Below, one piece after another: positions 11,799 to 25,610 of a stretch of 64,000 bases of DNA. The stretch is taken from the NCBI GenBank assembly GCA_035578155.1, contig JAPWDM010000004.1, positions 53,677,762-53,741,761 of the forward strand. The letters are read 5' to 3'. The notes beneath the pieces are model-generated. The model was not told the DNA's origin, did no database searches, and worked only from the letters and a program-made list of their open reading frames with translations. This stretch comes from Brachynemurus nebulosus (taxonomy: Eukaryota; Arthropoda; Insecta; Neuroptera; Myrmeleontidae). Every line of letters starts with the position of its first letter. Position 1 is the stretch's first letter. Made by a program: the position numbers and the translations under genes.

Positions 11799-12897
11799 AC
11801 TGTAATAATGAATGCATAGCATAGGTGCACCATACACACATGTTCTCATAATTATGTATTATACAACTTTATATTATTATAAATATAATAAATGACCACA
11901 ATTTGCATGTTGTAAAATGGAATCAAAAGTTTTTATCTCGTAGTTGTCTATGATGATGTCATTATATCTATATATAAGTTGTTTTTTTCGCATTATATAC
12001 AATAGAAGTATTAAGGCGATGATTTATTACTAGAATTAAAACAAATGTTTCTAACTTAAAACCGCTTTTTTACATTACATATCGTTTTTTAAGTGATTAG
12101 TCTTTTGCAAAAATTATTTATAATTTAAATAAGGATACATTTAAAAAACGGCAACGAAGCCAATGAGCGTCTGAAAATAGTGAATTTACTCAAATAGTAC
12201 AATTATGTCGACACAGTTACCCACCAGTTCACTACCTCTAGACTTAATATTATTACGAAATTAAACAAAAACAGGTCGACTAGATTTTTTTACGTATAGA
12301 TTTGAAATCTTAAAACAAAATTTTAATATATATCATTTTTTACCCCCATTCCGCAATATTAACCCCTAAATTTTCACTCCCAACTACCCTTATTGGTGTA
12401 ATTGGATATCTAATAGGTAATTGAATAGGTAATTGAATAAATTGGATATCTAATAGGTAGCTCTTTAAAAAAGAGCAATATTGCCAATTTAAACTTCTGC
12501 TCTATCTCTTACCGTTTTTTTGTTGTTTGAAAAATTAAATTACACGTATTACCCCAAAGGGCTATTCAGCCCTTCAAACTGTTTTTCCACAGATAAAAAA
12601 AAAACGTATCGCCTATTCAGCAAAATCAATAGGTCCGTCCTCAGGATGTTTACTTGGTAGTGTGTTAGTTTTGTATTTTTTGTTACACAGTAAAAAAATT
12701 TGTGTTCTGCGTCAAAAAAAATAGTGGTTAAAATGTTTGTGTTAAATAAGTAACAACCCTGCGTTGATGTAACATTTCGTGTTTGTGTTAAATGAAAATA
12801 TTAACATAAATTTCGATTTAACAGAATAAAAATGTTAACTTGTTTTGTACAACAAAGAAGTAACATAATATTTGTGTAGAGCAAAAGAATGTTATTT

Positions 12898-12978
<81 letters not shown>

Positions 12979-14107
12979 CCGAAATATATATAATAAAAGT
13001 AGTTCTTATTATTAAACAAAACCGAAAAGTTTTTTCAGTTATTGGCGAATATAGTTTTATTAAACGTTTAAAAATGAAACAATTTTCTTACATTTTAAGG
13101 TTATTTTGTTACAGATTCAGTTACAAAAAATCATGTATCCGCAGGATTTGTACTCTTGACTTACCGGATCGCGCACTCGATCACTTAGTAAAAAATTATT
13201 TTAATTTTGACCATTTTAGTTAGTTGAAAAAAAAGTATTCAACAAATATAGTTCAAACGTAAATCATTTTAACAATGAAATTTACACGTCCAGTTTTTAT
13301 AATGGTGAATCCACGAGAGTTATCAATGAAGTCATAAGCATACACTTCGAATCCAATTTGTCAATAACTTATTGTGTATTTAAATGCTGACAATAGGAAG
13401 CTTGGAAAATATATATCGTTTCCCACTCTATACTCGCTGTTTTGCAAATGGATGAAATATCTACATGATTTCTTCTTAATCTGAAGATATTATAGTCGTA
13501 TCTAGAGATACGCCTATAATTGTCATTGTCTTTATTTCAATATTTTACTTGAACCGCCACAATTATACGAAATTAGTTTAGATAACATATTTTCAAAAAA
13601 CTGAAATCATTAATATCAATGTTAATTTACGAAACATTAAAATTCATAATAAAATTTTAATTATAAGCATTTATGTTTTCTTTTTTACGATCAACTTTTG
13701 CCATAAAAATTTCCAAGAATTTACGCAAATACATAAATGTTTAAAATTTATTTAAAACAATATTATTAGGTGTACCTATATACGTATTTCATTCATTTAA
13801 TATTACCTATGTCTATGCAGGAACAGTGTTTATCATTAAATTGAATCGAGCTTAATACGCAAGTAACGTTAAAATTTTATTTTAAACAGTAGTTATTCAA
13901 TTTGTGTTCATTGTACAATTTTTGTACAATGTAGGAACGCCTTTTTTAGCTGAATGTACTTTATTTTTTTGCCCAAAATTTAGAAAAAATTTTATATTCT
14001 TTAGAAAAAGTCCCAACTTAGGGTGGTACATAAGTATCAAAGAGTTGTGTAATGGTTTACAAAGAGTCCGGTTAGTAAAGATGGGTTTCTCTGTTTATAT
14101 CAAACAC
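11792..14107. other. AT-rich non-coding stretch
   Basis: No gene supported. It contains a short tandem near 12395-12460 (GGATATCTAATAGGTAATTG, repeated) and a zone rich in GTGTTAAAT/TAACA words (12680-12860). An (AT)n tract at 12902-12973 has inverted flanks, ATTTCGGCAT at left and ATGCCGAAAT at right, so the tract sits in a hairpin loop. The remainder is unassigned. Confidence 0.5.
12902..12973. repeat. (AT)n microsatellite flanked by an inverted repeat
   Basis: About 36 AT units between ATTTCGGCAT and ATGCCGAAAT. Confidence 0.9.
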
Positions 14108-15503
14108 GGTGCCGCGACTAGTGAACCGCAGACAGTTCAACCGCGACAGTTCAACCCCGACAGTCCAACAGACGACAGATCAACCTAAAGACAGATCAAC
14201 CTAACGACAGATCAACCTAACGACAGATCGACCGACGACAATTCAACTTAACGACATTTAAACTGAAGACAACTTAACCGTTGTCCAATCTTTTAACTAA
14301 TAAGGACAAAATTATTTGAATTTTATCTCGCAATGAAATTTGCTTCCCTTGAGACTTGAGACTTAATAAGTATTTATGTAGTCTCGAGTCTCAAGGTCGA
14401 TTCTTTACACAATTAAGGGTATACTATTTGGTTGGGTTGTGTTGAATTTGGTTACCTTTCGTTGAATTCTATTAGTTTAGGTGTTGTATGGTTAGATTAA
14501 TCTTTTAAGTTGTATTTGGTTACGTTAGGTTGGGTTTGTTTATAATTTGTTCAATTCGGTGAGTTTAGGCTGGTTTTGATTAGGTTAGGTCGGATTTGTT
14601 TACAATTTGTTGAGTTCAATTATTTTAGGTTGGGTTTGGTTAGGTTAGGTTGGGTTTGTTTATAATTTGTTGATTTCGGTTAGTTCAAGTTGGGTTTGGT
14701 TAGGTTTATATATAATTTATTGGGTTCAGTTAGTTTAGGTTGAGTTTGGTCAGTTAGGTTTTATTTGATTGTGTTTGGTTAGGTTAAGTTGGGTTTGTTT
14801 ATAATTTGTTGAGTTCGGTTAGTTTAGGCTAGATTTGGTTAGGTTAGGTTGAGTTTGTTTATAATTTATTGAGTTCGGTTAGTTCAGGTTGGGTTTGTTT
14901 GTGTTAGGTTGTTTTATATTAGGTTAGGATGAGTTTGTTTATAATTTGTTAAATTCGGTGAGCTCAGGCTGGCTTTGGTTAGATTAGGTTGGGTTTGTTT
15001 ATAATTTACTGAATTGGGTTAGTTCAGATTAGGTTTGGTTACGTTAGGTTGTATTAGGTTAGATTATGATGGGTTTATTTATAATTTATTGAATTCGGTT
15101 AGTTTAGGTTGGGCTTGGTTAAGTCAGGTTTTATTTGGTTAAGTAGTGTTTGGTTAGGTTAGGTTACTTTTACTTATGATTTGTTTTGGTTGGGTTTCGT
15201 TAGGTTAGGTTAGATGTGCTTATAATTTGTTGAATTGGGTTAGTTCAGGTTGGATTTAGTTAATTTATATATTAGTGTTAAGCAGTTAAAATGCCCTGTG
15301 GTTTAACTGTTCTACGGTTGAATTGTCGTTTGGTTTAACTGTCGTTAGGCTGAACTGTCGTGAGGTTGAATTGTCATCGGCTAATCTGTCGTTAGGTGGA
15401 ATTGTCGTCCGTTGATCCGTCGTCAGGTTGAACTGTCGTCGGTCGAACTGTCGCGGTTTAACTGTCGCGGTTGAACTCTCCACGGTTTACGGTTTACAGA
15501 ACC
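14108..15503. mobile_element. Foldback-like DNA element with tandem-repeat termini and TTAGG-like core
   Basis: A 1,396-bp unit flanked by the direct 9-bp repeat ATCAAACAC (14099-14107 and 15504-15512). Both ends are arrays of a 13-16-bp unit around CGACAGTTCAACC, direct on the left (14130-14280) and inverted on the right (15295-15480), so the ends pair by foldback. The core (about 14410-15260) is a degenerate ~60-bp tandem repeat built from GGTTAGGTTGGGTTTG and TTATAATTTGTTGA. No transposase is present. A 9-bp duplication with repetitive foldback ends fits Mutator-like or FB/Galileo-like elements; the superfamily is not settled. Confidence 0.65.
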
Positions 15504-15633
15504 ATCAAACACTATAGGACATAGGTTATACAACAGATCATTTTCCAACTTTCTAAGTTTATTTGTTTAATTTACATACAAGTACAGACATTTCCACAAA
15601 AATGTGAAATCATGATTTTAACTCCCCACTAGA

Positions 15634-16371
15634 CAGAGTTGTGCGTGTAATTTACTTCAGGTAAATTACATAGATTTTTACATGTAAAAAACTGTAATTT
15701 ACACATACTTGTTTTGATAAAAAAAACTGTAAAAAATGTAAAAAATATAAATAACTAAATTTTTAAATTTAACAGATGTAAGTGTTTCTGATGGTATTCC
15801 ATATTTGCTATTGAAGTGTTTGCTATATTTGCAAAATAAAACTTAATTTAAGTAATTTGAAAGTTAAAAATATAAATGGGTACAAACAGGAAAAAGAAAG
15901 GTTAGTTTTGATAGAAGAGTTTATTTAAGAATTTAATATTAAAAAGATTTTTATATATTCAGTGGAATTTTATTAAAGGTATCAATCATCTTCATCATCA
16001 CTATCATTACTATTATCAGTGATTTTATTGTTATTATAATTTAAAGAGAGATAAACATATAGTAGTTTTTTTAATCTGTCAAAACTAAATTTGTTAATTT
16101 GGAAATTTAAGCTTTGTAGTCAGTTGTAAATCGCCTTCCACCAGCAGAAAATCATTTTTCTGTGGACATTTTGTTTACACGTTTTTTCATGTGAACTTAT
16201 AAATAAGTAATTATGGTCAAAATAAATTGTTTGTCAGTGAAATGACAAATGATTTAAGTATTTTACATTTTTCACAATTTTCTACAATCTTTTACAGTTT
16301 TTTACATATTTTACAATTTTTTACATAAAAATGTAAAAAACTGGTTTTTTATATCACATGGCACAACTTTG
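15634..16371. mobile_element. Non-autonomous hAT-like element (MITE)
   Basis: A 738-bp unit between direct 8-bp repeats CCACTAGA (15626-15633, 16372-16379). Its short inverted ends are CAGAGTTGTGC at left and the complement CAAAGTTGTGC at right. The 8-bp duplication and CARAG ends fit hAT. Subterminal zones hold many TTTTTTACA/TGTAAAAAA words, probably repeated transposase sites. There is no coding capacity. Confidence 0.7.
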
Positions 16372-16379
16372 CCACTAGA

Positions 16380-19300
16380 TCTAATATATGTAATCGTCTT
16401 TAAGATTACTCAAGGTTCTTATCAAATCTAGACAAATACGAACTCAATATCTCGATTAACGACGATTCTTTATTTCCGAATAATTTAATAGAAATCCGAA
16501 TACAAATTTAAAGTGTTTCTTTCTTCGTCGATTGTATCTTTAAGTTCTGGGGAAAAATAAAAAAAAAAAAAAAAGAAAAATAAATTATCTCCGGTGCCCG
16601 TTATTTCTCTCGCCGGTTCTACTTTTAGCAACAAAAGGATATTTATAAAAAAAAAAAAATTGTTTCGGAATACTGTGTCATCAAAATCATAGTGTCAGTT
16701 TCATCTATGTACGCTTGTGTAAATCGTTTTGAAAAATTTAGGTTTTAAATCTGTCAGGAATATAAAAAAATAATGTGCGGACAGAAACATAGTTTTTGCA
16801 ATTCCGGGACTAAAAGACATGATTTAGTCCCTCGTAACAGGGAGTAAAGTGCCACTTTTAGTCCCAAGGGACTAGAAAATTATTTTGTTCCCGCTTTTAA
16901 TCCAGTCAGCAAGCACAATTTACAGAAATTTAACTTAAATTAAATAGCGTTGCTAGGTAATTGAAAACAATAGACAAATTTAAACTTGTAGGCAAAGACA
17001 AACAGTTATATTGTATTGTAAAATTCGACTGATTTATCCAAAGTATACTTGATTACATACAATTTGAATGGCATTTAAGTATTTTTTTTTAATTTTTATA
17101 AAATTAAATTATTTGGAATCTCGTGTGATTTGTTGCCCTCGGGCCTTTACAGGCCCTCTGGCAACAAACTTCACACTCGGGATTAAAATTTTTTACGTTA
17201 GTCCCTTGGTGTATAACATACTATTTCATAACAATATTAGTATTGAAATTTTTCAAGCAATTCCCAATAACGATTACTTTATACTCATATCCGTAAAAAC
17301 ATTTAAAAATATGCAATAACAATATTTATAATAAGCGCTGTTCTTCACTTCAGAATCTGAAGACGTAATACTTTGTACACAAAAGCTTCCAAGTTAAAAA
17401 GATATTAATCTTATTCGAATTACACGAGACAATGGCGTTCAATGGTTACAAACTCTTTATGATAAAATAAAGACAGAAAAGCAATTAGGTTCTGAAAATT
17501 TTTAAAATACCTATTTAAGAAAAAGTTTCTTATTACTTAAATCATAAAAATTACTAACCCTCTAAGATTCTCCCACTTCTAAATTTATGGATGATTGTTC
17601 TTCTTAGTGTTAGTGTGATCCGACATCTCCTTGGTCTCCTTGCTTATTTGTTTATTTTTTAATACCTTATGCACTATAATAGTTCACTGCATCTCTCTTC
17701 ATATTTTCATAATGTATCCAGTCTAATCATATACCCTGTATATCTCAAAGTATAAGTTACAAACGATGCATACATATTATGTTCGTATATAACGCAAGTA
17801 AATTTTTACTTTTATTTATAAGATCATGTTTGTATAACATTATGTTATGTGATGATGACGGAGAAGTCAATTACCTGTGTATATGTTTTTTCAATTTTAT
17901 TTTATTTATAGAATATAATTACATTTTATAATAGAAAAACACAGCGGCACGGCCAGCGCAGCGCCGCGATCTAATTTAAATTAAATACAGTAAAAATCTA
18001 TGTAAATATTTATTTCACATAAAATCATACAATGTATGTAAAACAACTCACCAACACCGACTCTTATTTTTTTAATGTAGAAATTGACTTTTTTACTGAA
18101 TAATATTTGAGTAATATTTGAAACAACAAATACTTTACGTCATTAAAATCTCAAGTTTACCATCGAAAACGTACCCTGAAAGCATATTTTTGTCGTACAG
18201 TTTATGAAAATTTGTTGCAGCTCAAGATATTTATTATACCCATACCAGTAGTTTTAGAAGCATTTCTATTTTATGCCTTTCTTGAAGCACCAAGGCCCTG
18301 GGAGACCATTTTAACCTTACTTTAATCTTTTTCGGAAATCTCAGTATTATTTGAAGAGAATTTTGTCAAAAATTCTTCGGCTTTTTAATTTGAGCCCTTT
18401 CTGGTGGTAGTGACGGATTGACCACACGTTCATTTAAATTTAATAGTCTGAAATTTTGTACAAAATTAGTTACTTATATAATGCATCCTTCTGCTCACCC
18501 AACGACTCTAAAGTAATTATAAATTCATATTTTAATAGCGTATCTAATTTTCACACCATGAAACCTCTTCGTAGATACCCATATTACTAACTTTAGGAAC
18601 CCTTTAATCTCCAATCCTTTTTAAGGTCCTATTTGAGGAAAACATTTCTAAAGGCACGAAGAGTTCTGACCCCTGAGAATTTTTCGAAATCGCAATAATA
18701 TTCGAGCAAAATTTGGTTCAGCAGGACTTACGAGAGGAGTGATAGCAAGGATTGTATTCCCAGGGCCCGTGTTTGAAAAGGGGGTTCGGAAAAAAGGAAA
18801 AAAATGGTTATGAAAGTGTTTTCTTTCTTTTCTGCCCGTCGTTTAAGTTTTGGATAAAAAGTGGTTAGGGAAATGTTTTTTATTTTTTTTTTTTGTCGTC
18901 ACGTATATTATTGAAAAATTTGGTTAATCCCAGAGCTTGCCATTCCTCTCCACAGCCTTGTTTATCAGTAGCCGTGTTACTTTTTTAAAGGTTTAAGCTC
19001 CATAAAATTCTAATGTAATTCACTTCTATTGTAAACGTAATTTGATCAGTATAAATTTTTTCTCATGATCGATAGCTTTTACTTATCTATAATATTTCAT
19101 TGCTAAATAACTGAACCAATTAAAAATTTACTTCAGTACATAATTACCGAGTAAATAATAATTTAATTACCTATCAGTTGAAACCTTTCTTAAAATTACA
19201 AAAACATAAAATACTTGACAGAAAAGACTAAAGTTAATTATACGTAATTTTGTCAGATTCGGACATCACGAAGATTTATATAGATCATTATATTTTTATT

Positions 19301-21326
19301 TAGAAAATCGTCTCTTTTGAAAAGTTACCTAGATTTTTTTATTATTAAATTAAGAGATTAACCAATATAAATAATCGTTCAAAGAACTTTATTGTGTCAA
19401 ATAAAAGAATTTAATTCCTTGACAAATGTGCGACTTGAAAACGATTCTCTCTATAAAAAGATGAGAAAAAAATTATCAATTTACACAATAAAGCCAAGAA
19501 AAGTAAGAAGGCACGCGTCTTATACTCCCATACTTACCTCTATAGACAGATATACCTATAAGTATACACACAGAGATTAAAATGATCGTAGAAAATGATA
19601 TTACTGTATACAGTAAATCGGACTAAATAGGCACGAATTCAAACTTCACTTCGCATTTTTTTGTATTTTTTTTCTTTAGGTACCTATTCTTCAATATATT
19701 AAGAAGTTTCTCGAGCATAATCACTTTATGATAGTAATCGAAAGTTTTTAAAAATATTTTTGGTTTTTCAAAAAAAAAAAAAAAGAAGTCATGTAATTCC
19801 TATTCCATGGTAAATATGGGCTCAAAATAGACAATAAAATGGTGAATGGGGACGATCAGCAAGAGTTACCAAAATTGAAATTTAAATATAATTTCCAACT
19901 TTTTTATATTGTTATTTATGTCTATGTTCCAATACATTCTTCACCCCTATAGTGTCCCTGTTAATCCATATGTACTCCAACTAAACTCAAGTATCTAGTC
20001 TTCGTGATTTTCTCTTAAAAAAAATAAATAAATAAATAAAGAAAAATAAAAACAAATAAAAGTTTGTAGTTTTTTTCCGCAAATGTATTTCAAAAAAAAC
20101 AAAAAATTCAATTAAACAATTTATTCATAAGAACGCCAAAATAAATTATTTTTAGATAAAGTTTTAAGAAACAAAAAACAAAACCATTAAAAGATGTAAA
20201 TTTAAATTGATTTTTTAAATATTTTTCATCCAATTTCAAACCAAGAATAATTATTTTATTATGTTTTAAGGAAGATGTATATGTATGTTCACCTGTACGT
20301 CTAGTGTAATTAAACCAAGTTCATGAATAACCTTTTTCGTTTTGTTCCTATTCATCCTTATGTCTCAATTCAGTTCATTCTTACGGTACACTACCTGAAA
20401 GTGAAGAAGTCTACCACATTTAATTCAAACCACCATGCCATACTTAGACGGGCTCCGTTGGTTAACTGGGTTTATAGTTGACTGCACGGTTCTGGCTATT
20501 TGATATTGTTATTGGTTCTTTATTCTTCTTATGTGTTCAAGATTTATTTTTGTTTGGTATTCATCGTTCATTCTTCTTCTTTCACCTTTCCAAAAAAACA
20601 TCTCAACTAAGTGTAAAGTGAAGTAGTAAACTGGTTGGTTGGTATTTTGATTTTTTTATTATTTTATTATTGTTGCGTATTAAATTTCATGCTTTAATTC
20701 TATTATATCAAATGATTTACCTACGGCTACTTGATCTTTTTTTCTGATTATTAAAATTTTTAAATACAGTGATCCATTCCTTGCGTCATTATGAATAAAT
20801 TAACATTCTGACAAAAAATATTATTTCCATTTGAATTTGGGGAGTTTCGATTCAATATAAAATGAGCTGAAATTTGATAAGTGGGGCTGCTTTCGATGCA
20901 CATCAATGTCCTGAAAGTGGGGGAAAATTTTGGGCACTTATATCCGAGCTAACTTTCAAGGGGGTGGTATGGACGCCAAAATAATAGAACTTTTTTTTAA
21001 AGCAGTTGGATATAATGTTTCGCTTAATTATCTACAACATATCCAACATTCAGCTTCCTAGGGGATATTAAGAGGGAGTAGAGAGGGAAAGAATGTTTTG
21101 AGGATCTGACACGCCCATAGCCTCCCAGAATTAACCTTGGGGGTTAAAATTTTGTACGATGATAGAGTCATAACTAGGGTGTGCTTTTTGGGGATCTTGA
21201 ACATAGTTAAGAATCCAGGGCTGAAATGCAAGAAGTCTTAAAAATAGTATATACTGAAAATATAATTTTTATAAAAATAAGTAGTAGGCGTCTATAACTA
21301 ATTATTTCTATACACAAATGCATTTG
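16380..21326. other. Long AT-rich stretch without supported genes
   Basis: About 4.9 kb with no coding signal. Seen inside: a segment with AGTCCC/GGGACTA words (16800-16915) that recurs diverged at 29290-29390; a GC-richer hairpin at 17124-17166 (TTTGTTGCC...GGCAACAAA with GGCC loop); and a diverged member (20880-21130) of the family also seen at 35070-35300 (shared TTCAGCTTCCTAG and ATTATCTACAACATATCC). Confidence 0.5.
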
Positions 21327-22281
21327 CAGGGCTAGAGCATGGATACCGGTATTTCGGTACTACCGAAAAACCGGAATACGGGACATTTTTATACGTTTTA
21401 TAAAACCGGTATCAAAATTTCAAATACCAGTATTTCGGTTTTGGTATTAGCAAAATCAGATACTTTATATAATTACCTATTTTAAATATTTTTACGTTAG
21501 ATTTACTATTGGTATTGAATGGTTATAGAGTATTTTGTATATAGTAGTATAAGGATGGATCATAAATAATTATTACAATATCTTCAATTTTGTTTAATGT
21601 TTTTCAGATGTCCAGATGACCAAATAATTTATATTCATTCATATGTTTTTATATATAGTTTTTACAATTCTGGAATACATATTTTAAATATTTTTCTGTC
21701 AAAAAATATACAAAATTACCTATGTTTGGATAAAATATTTTAGTATTGTTAAATAATATTGTTAATTCTAATGGTATTTAAAAAATTCCTTGCTCTGTGT
21801 AGATAAAAGGGTAAAATTTAAAAACTTATATTCATGTATTTTTTTAAAATTATTTTAGAATTGCCACCACGTCTTTGGACTATTTAAGCTGTGATTTTTC
21901 ACCCTTGCAGTTCGTGTGTATATCTCTTTAAATTAAATGTGCAGTAGAATCGAGGAAAATTTATATTTTAGTATTTTTTGTTGTTATTCCGTTTACTTTG
22001 TTTTACTATTTTATATTTTGTATTTAATTTTAGTTAGATTTTTAAAATCTAAAAATGATGGAGTTTGTTATTATTACTGTTATCAATCATTTTCAGTAAA
22101 ACATATTACCTACTTATTTAAAACCGATTTCATTAAGAGTGTTTTTTAATATTTTTCTTTTTATCTATACCGTTTTCATTCAACACCGAAAAAGTACTGA
22201 AATACCGGAATTCCGGTATTTTAAATTTTAATACCGAATAAATACCGGTATTATAAAAAGACACCGGTATTCCAAGCCCTA
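21327..22281. mobile_element. Candidate non-autonomous element with ACCGGTAT-rich ends
   Basis: Ends are inverted: CAGGGCTAGAGCATGGATAC at left, complement TAGGGCTTGGAATACCGGTG at right. Several palindromic ATACCGGTAT copies cluster within 100 bp of each end, and the interior is AT-rich and non-coding. The architecture is hAT-like, but I found no matching 8-bp duplication, so the exact borders or class may be wrong. Confidence 0.5.
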
Positions 22282-22553
22282 TACAGGGCAAATCAACTAA
22301 AATGGTATGATTAATAACAAATTAAACAAAATGAAACAAAACTTTAAGTTAGGTAGTATAATTACTCTAATATAAAAATGACAATAAGAAAAAAAACAGA
22401 AAGCACTGTGTTCGTCTAATTTTGCTCCATTTGGTGTATTTGTTTAATGATGTCATATCATTTTTGGTGAATCTGACCTAATAGTAATGGATGGTAATCT
22501 ATTATTTACGTTTCTATAGGAAGCCAAAAGTAAACTTTTTAGACCTTAACTAT

Positions 22554-22735
22554 AGTTTGATTTGCGAAAGTTTGCGCCTCGGGTTTACTCGGTTTTTGAC
22601 CCCTTCCCCTTAAAATTTATTTGCGCGCATGCGTGTTCCAGCTGAAAGTTAACTGCGCATACGCATAAATAAATTTTAAGTAGAAGAGTTAAAAAGTCGG
22701 GTATACCCGAGGCGCAAAGTCTCGCTAATCAAACT
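22554..22735. mobile_element. Small hairpin MITE (182 bp)
   Basis: Nearly the whole unit is an inverted repeat. The arms begin AGTTTGATTTGCGAAAGTTT and the complement AGTTTGATTAGCGAGACTTT, continuing through GCGCCTCGGGT, with an inner pair TTATTTGCGCGCATGCG/CGCATACGCATAAATAA. Flanks share TAACTAT (possible duplication). It has no coding capacity. Confidence 0.55.
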
Positions 22736-23077
22736 AATAACTATATTAGTAATCTTATTTGCGATGTAGACGACAACTTACGATTCAAATGGTCGAAAAA
22801 ATATTTAATTTCCTTATTATAAATTCCTTAATTTTTAATTTAGTTATAAATAGTAAAATTTTATGACCCGCTCTCTTAATTATATATACATATACGTTCA
22901 ATTATTTTTATAATTATTATTCATAAATAACATTTTATAAATTATTTATAAACTAACAAGTAACGAAAAGTCACTAGTAGTCTAATTACTTGTTTCAACA
23001 ATCGTTTTTCTCTTTTTTTTAAACAATCATTTTTTTTAAAAACTGAACACCACAGGCTATTCTTGTATAAGCATACC

Positions 23078-23172
<95 letters not shown>

Positions 23173-25129
23173 TACTTCATTATATATATTGATGATTTTT
23201 ATAAACAATTTACAATCCATAAATTCTAAATTTATCACATCCAGGTGCCAATGAAGCCAGAAATTGGTTCTGCTGTCTTTAATGCGTATAAGCCCACTAT
23301 AAAATGTTAAAGAAACTCGTTGTTTCGATATTGCTTAAAAAATAAAAAAATTATTTAGTAATTACTTTTTCTCATTTTCTGTCTTGCTCACAAAAAAGGA
23401 AATAATTTCCTGATTTAAAAATGTTTTAATTTACAAAAATAAAAAGTACTCCTGATTTACTCAAAGTATCTATAGTATAAGTTCAATATTATTTTTATTT
23501 CTTAATTTATATACCAGCAATAATACTTAATAATATTTATAATAATGACTACTATGAAATTACTTATTTAACTACTGTGCAAAATACTATTTATATCCTA
23601 TAAAGAAATAAACAACCAGCAACTGTCTAGTTACCATCTCCTAGCTCTTCTGCTGCTCTTAGCAAATTCCATACTAATGAAATTTCCACTGAATCGGGCT
23701 CGGTCACCCTGATATTTAAATTATAACAGCGGGCAATAAAAAACGGACAATTGATTTCAAATTTTGATAAATTGTTAACAAAAGGGATGAAAAAGGATAA
23801 AGACCACTTTTTACCCCAGGAAAATGTCTCAATTCCGTGTGAAATCTCATTCTTGTGGAAAAATGAATTTTAAATGAAAAAATACCCTTGTCGCAGCATC
23901 CTGCATAACATAGCGAATTTTCGTTTAGTTAAAGTTAGTTTTTCTTGGAAACTACTTGACATAGAATAATAGCTGAATAAGAGGAAATTTTGGCAAAAGA
24001 CTAATTTTTTCACGAAAAATGCCCCAAAAACCATGTTCCGGGCATCAATGTCCTGAAAGTAAGTCTTGTTTTAAATCATATGTGCATATTTTTTTTTTTA
24101 TGAAGATCGAGTATAAATTACAGTTAAAATAAGTTTGAAAATATACCTTGTTAATAACTGTAAAAGATTACACTAATTTATTGTCGGGTATATATTCCAA
24201 TTCTCATCTTGTACTTGAAAATATACCCGATGTTGGCTCTGTCGTAACAGTTTCGGACACAATTCTTTTGGCCAGTTTCGGATTATGATAATTCTATACA
24301 CAATCATATTCAGGTTAAAGACATCAATATTTGTTCTAACTAATAATCATCATCAGAGTTACAATTAAATGACTTGTTTAACCTTGTATTTAAGATAAAC
24401 ATAAAATTTATGAAAAACTATAAAATTTATTTTAAAAGCAAAGTGAATGTATTTGCATAAAAGTATTATATTTTTTTTAAATAAAGTAAATTTTGCATTA
24501 TACATGAGACATGACTTTAAAGTTGACTACCTATGTACATAAGTGTACATATGCAATGATCATTAATAAATTGTCTGACTCATAGTGTCATAGTGCTATG
24601 CTAATCGTTTATTCGTAAGACCCGCATATTTGCGTATTATCGTATCTATGAGTCATGAATACGTAATGTTACAGGGTATGTCAACATTATTGAAATGACA
24701 TATACCTGTGATCCTTGTTGATCAGAATAATAAAGCTGTTGTACTTACATGACTACAATAATACCACAGAATACAATAATACCTTGTCTGTGGTGGTGAA
24801 TCTTAACTTTTTTAAGGATAAAAAGAATTAAAATACATATACTTATCCGTTTAAAATATTATTTTTAACGCGTTATGATATTATGATAAAGTCTAATTTC
24901 CTACTATTATAATTTTTACAAAAACGAAAATATATAAACACTTTGGAAAGATGGAAATAGAAATATTAAAAAAAGTCAGCAGGAATTGAATTTATAATGT
25001 CCAAAAGTTGACTATTTTCTTTAAAATTGACGGGTTTCTATTATTGGCTTAAATGATTAATACCTCCAAAGTAACATTCAAAAAGAAATAAAACTGTGGC
25101 TTGTTAATACTTACCCCCGTTAATACTAG
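22736..25129. other. AT-rich non-coding stretch
   Basis: No gene supported. It includes an (AT)n tract near 23084-23167 and a segment at 23640-24065 with plain unique-looking sequence and frequent stops. Confidence 0.45.
23084..23167. repeat. (AT)n microsatellite
   Basis: About 42 AT units. Confidence 0.95.
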
Positions 25130-25610
25130 CCCCTGTCTCCCCTAATTTAAAAATGTTATTAAAGTCACTGTTTATTTATAAATTAGGAATTTTGGATTTT
25201 TATTATTTATAAAGTAGAAATTTTGGATTTTTTTGGAAAGAAAAAATATCTTCATAAAAGCCTTCCAGTTTACTATTTAAGTTCCTTTTTTAATATTCAA
25301 AAATAAAACACAAAGGCAATTGGCGGATAAGCATGGATAGAAATGCCCTCGTACGAATTGTGTTGGCTTTTTCCCTGCTAACTGCTATTGGCACAAAATT
25401 GAAATTTACTGAGATTCAGCCCTTAAAAACTTAAAACCTTTTTTTAAAGCCTCGATCAGCCGGACACTCATTATCAGTTCTGAAACCACCAAAATGACAA
25501 ATCGCTTGTAGACTTTCAATCAGATTTCGCTTGTAGACATAAAGTACCGAAGATGAAGAGAAAAATTCGACTTCCGTGATGGGGCCTCACTGGTCACGGC
25601 GTTTTTTTTT
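25130..25610 (+). repeat. Interspersed repeat family, copy 1
   Basis: About 480 bp matching 37395-37860 in direct orientation and 34404-34760 in inverted orientation. Shared blocks include TTTGGATTTTTATTATTTAT, CGTACGAATTGTGTTGG, CCTCGATCAGCCG and CTTGTAGACTTTCAATCA. The right end is CCGTGATGGGGCC...GTCACGG, a short hairpin followed by a T run, seen in copies 1 and 3. The class is not recognised; a hairpin close to one end without a TIR is compatible with, but does not prove, a Helitron-type end. Confidence 0.65.

Noticed and set aside
14410..15260. Telomere or interstitial telomeric repeat
   Set aside because: TTAGG words are degenerate, the period is about 60 bp, and the block lies inside a unit with a 9-bp duplication.
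17068..17319. 83-residue frame over a GC-richer hairpin
   Set aside because: No domain; the hairpin GGGCC core explains the local composition.
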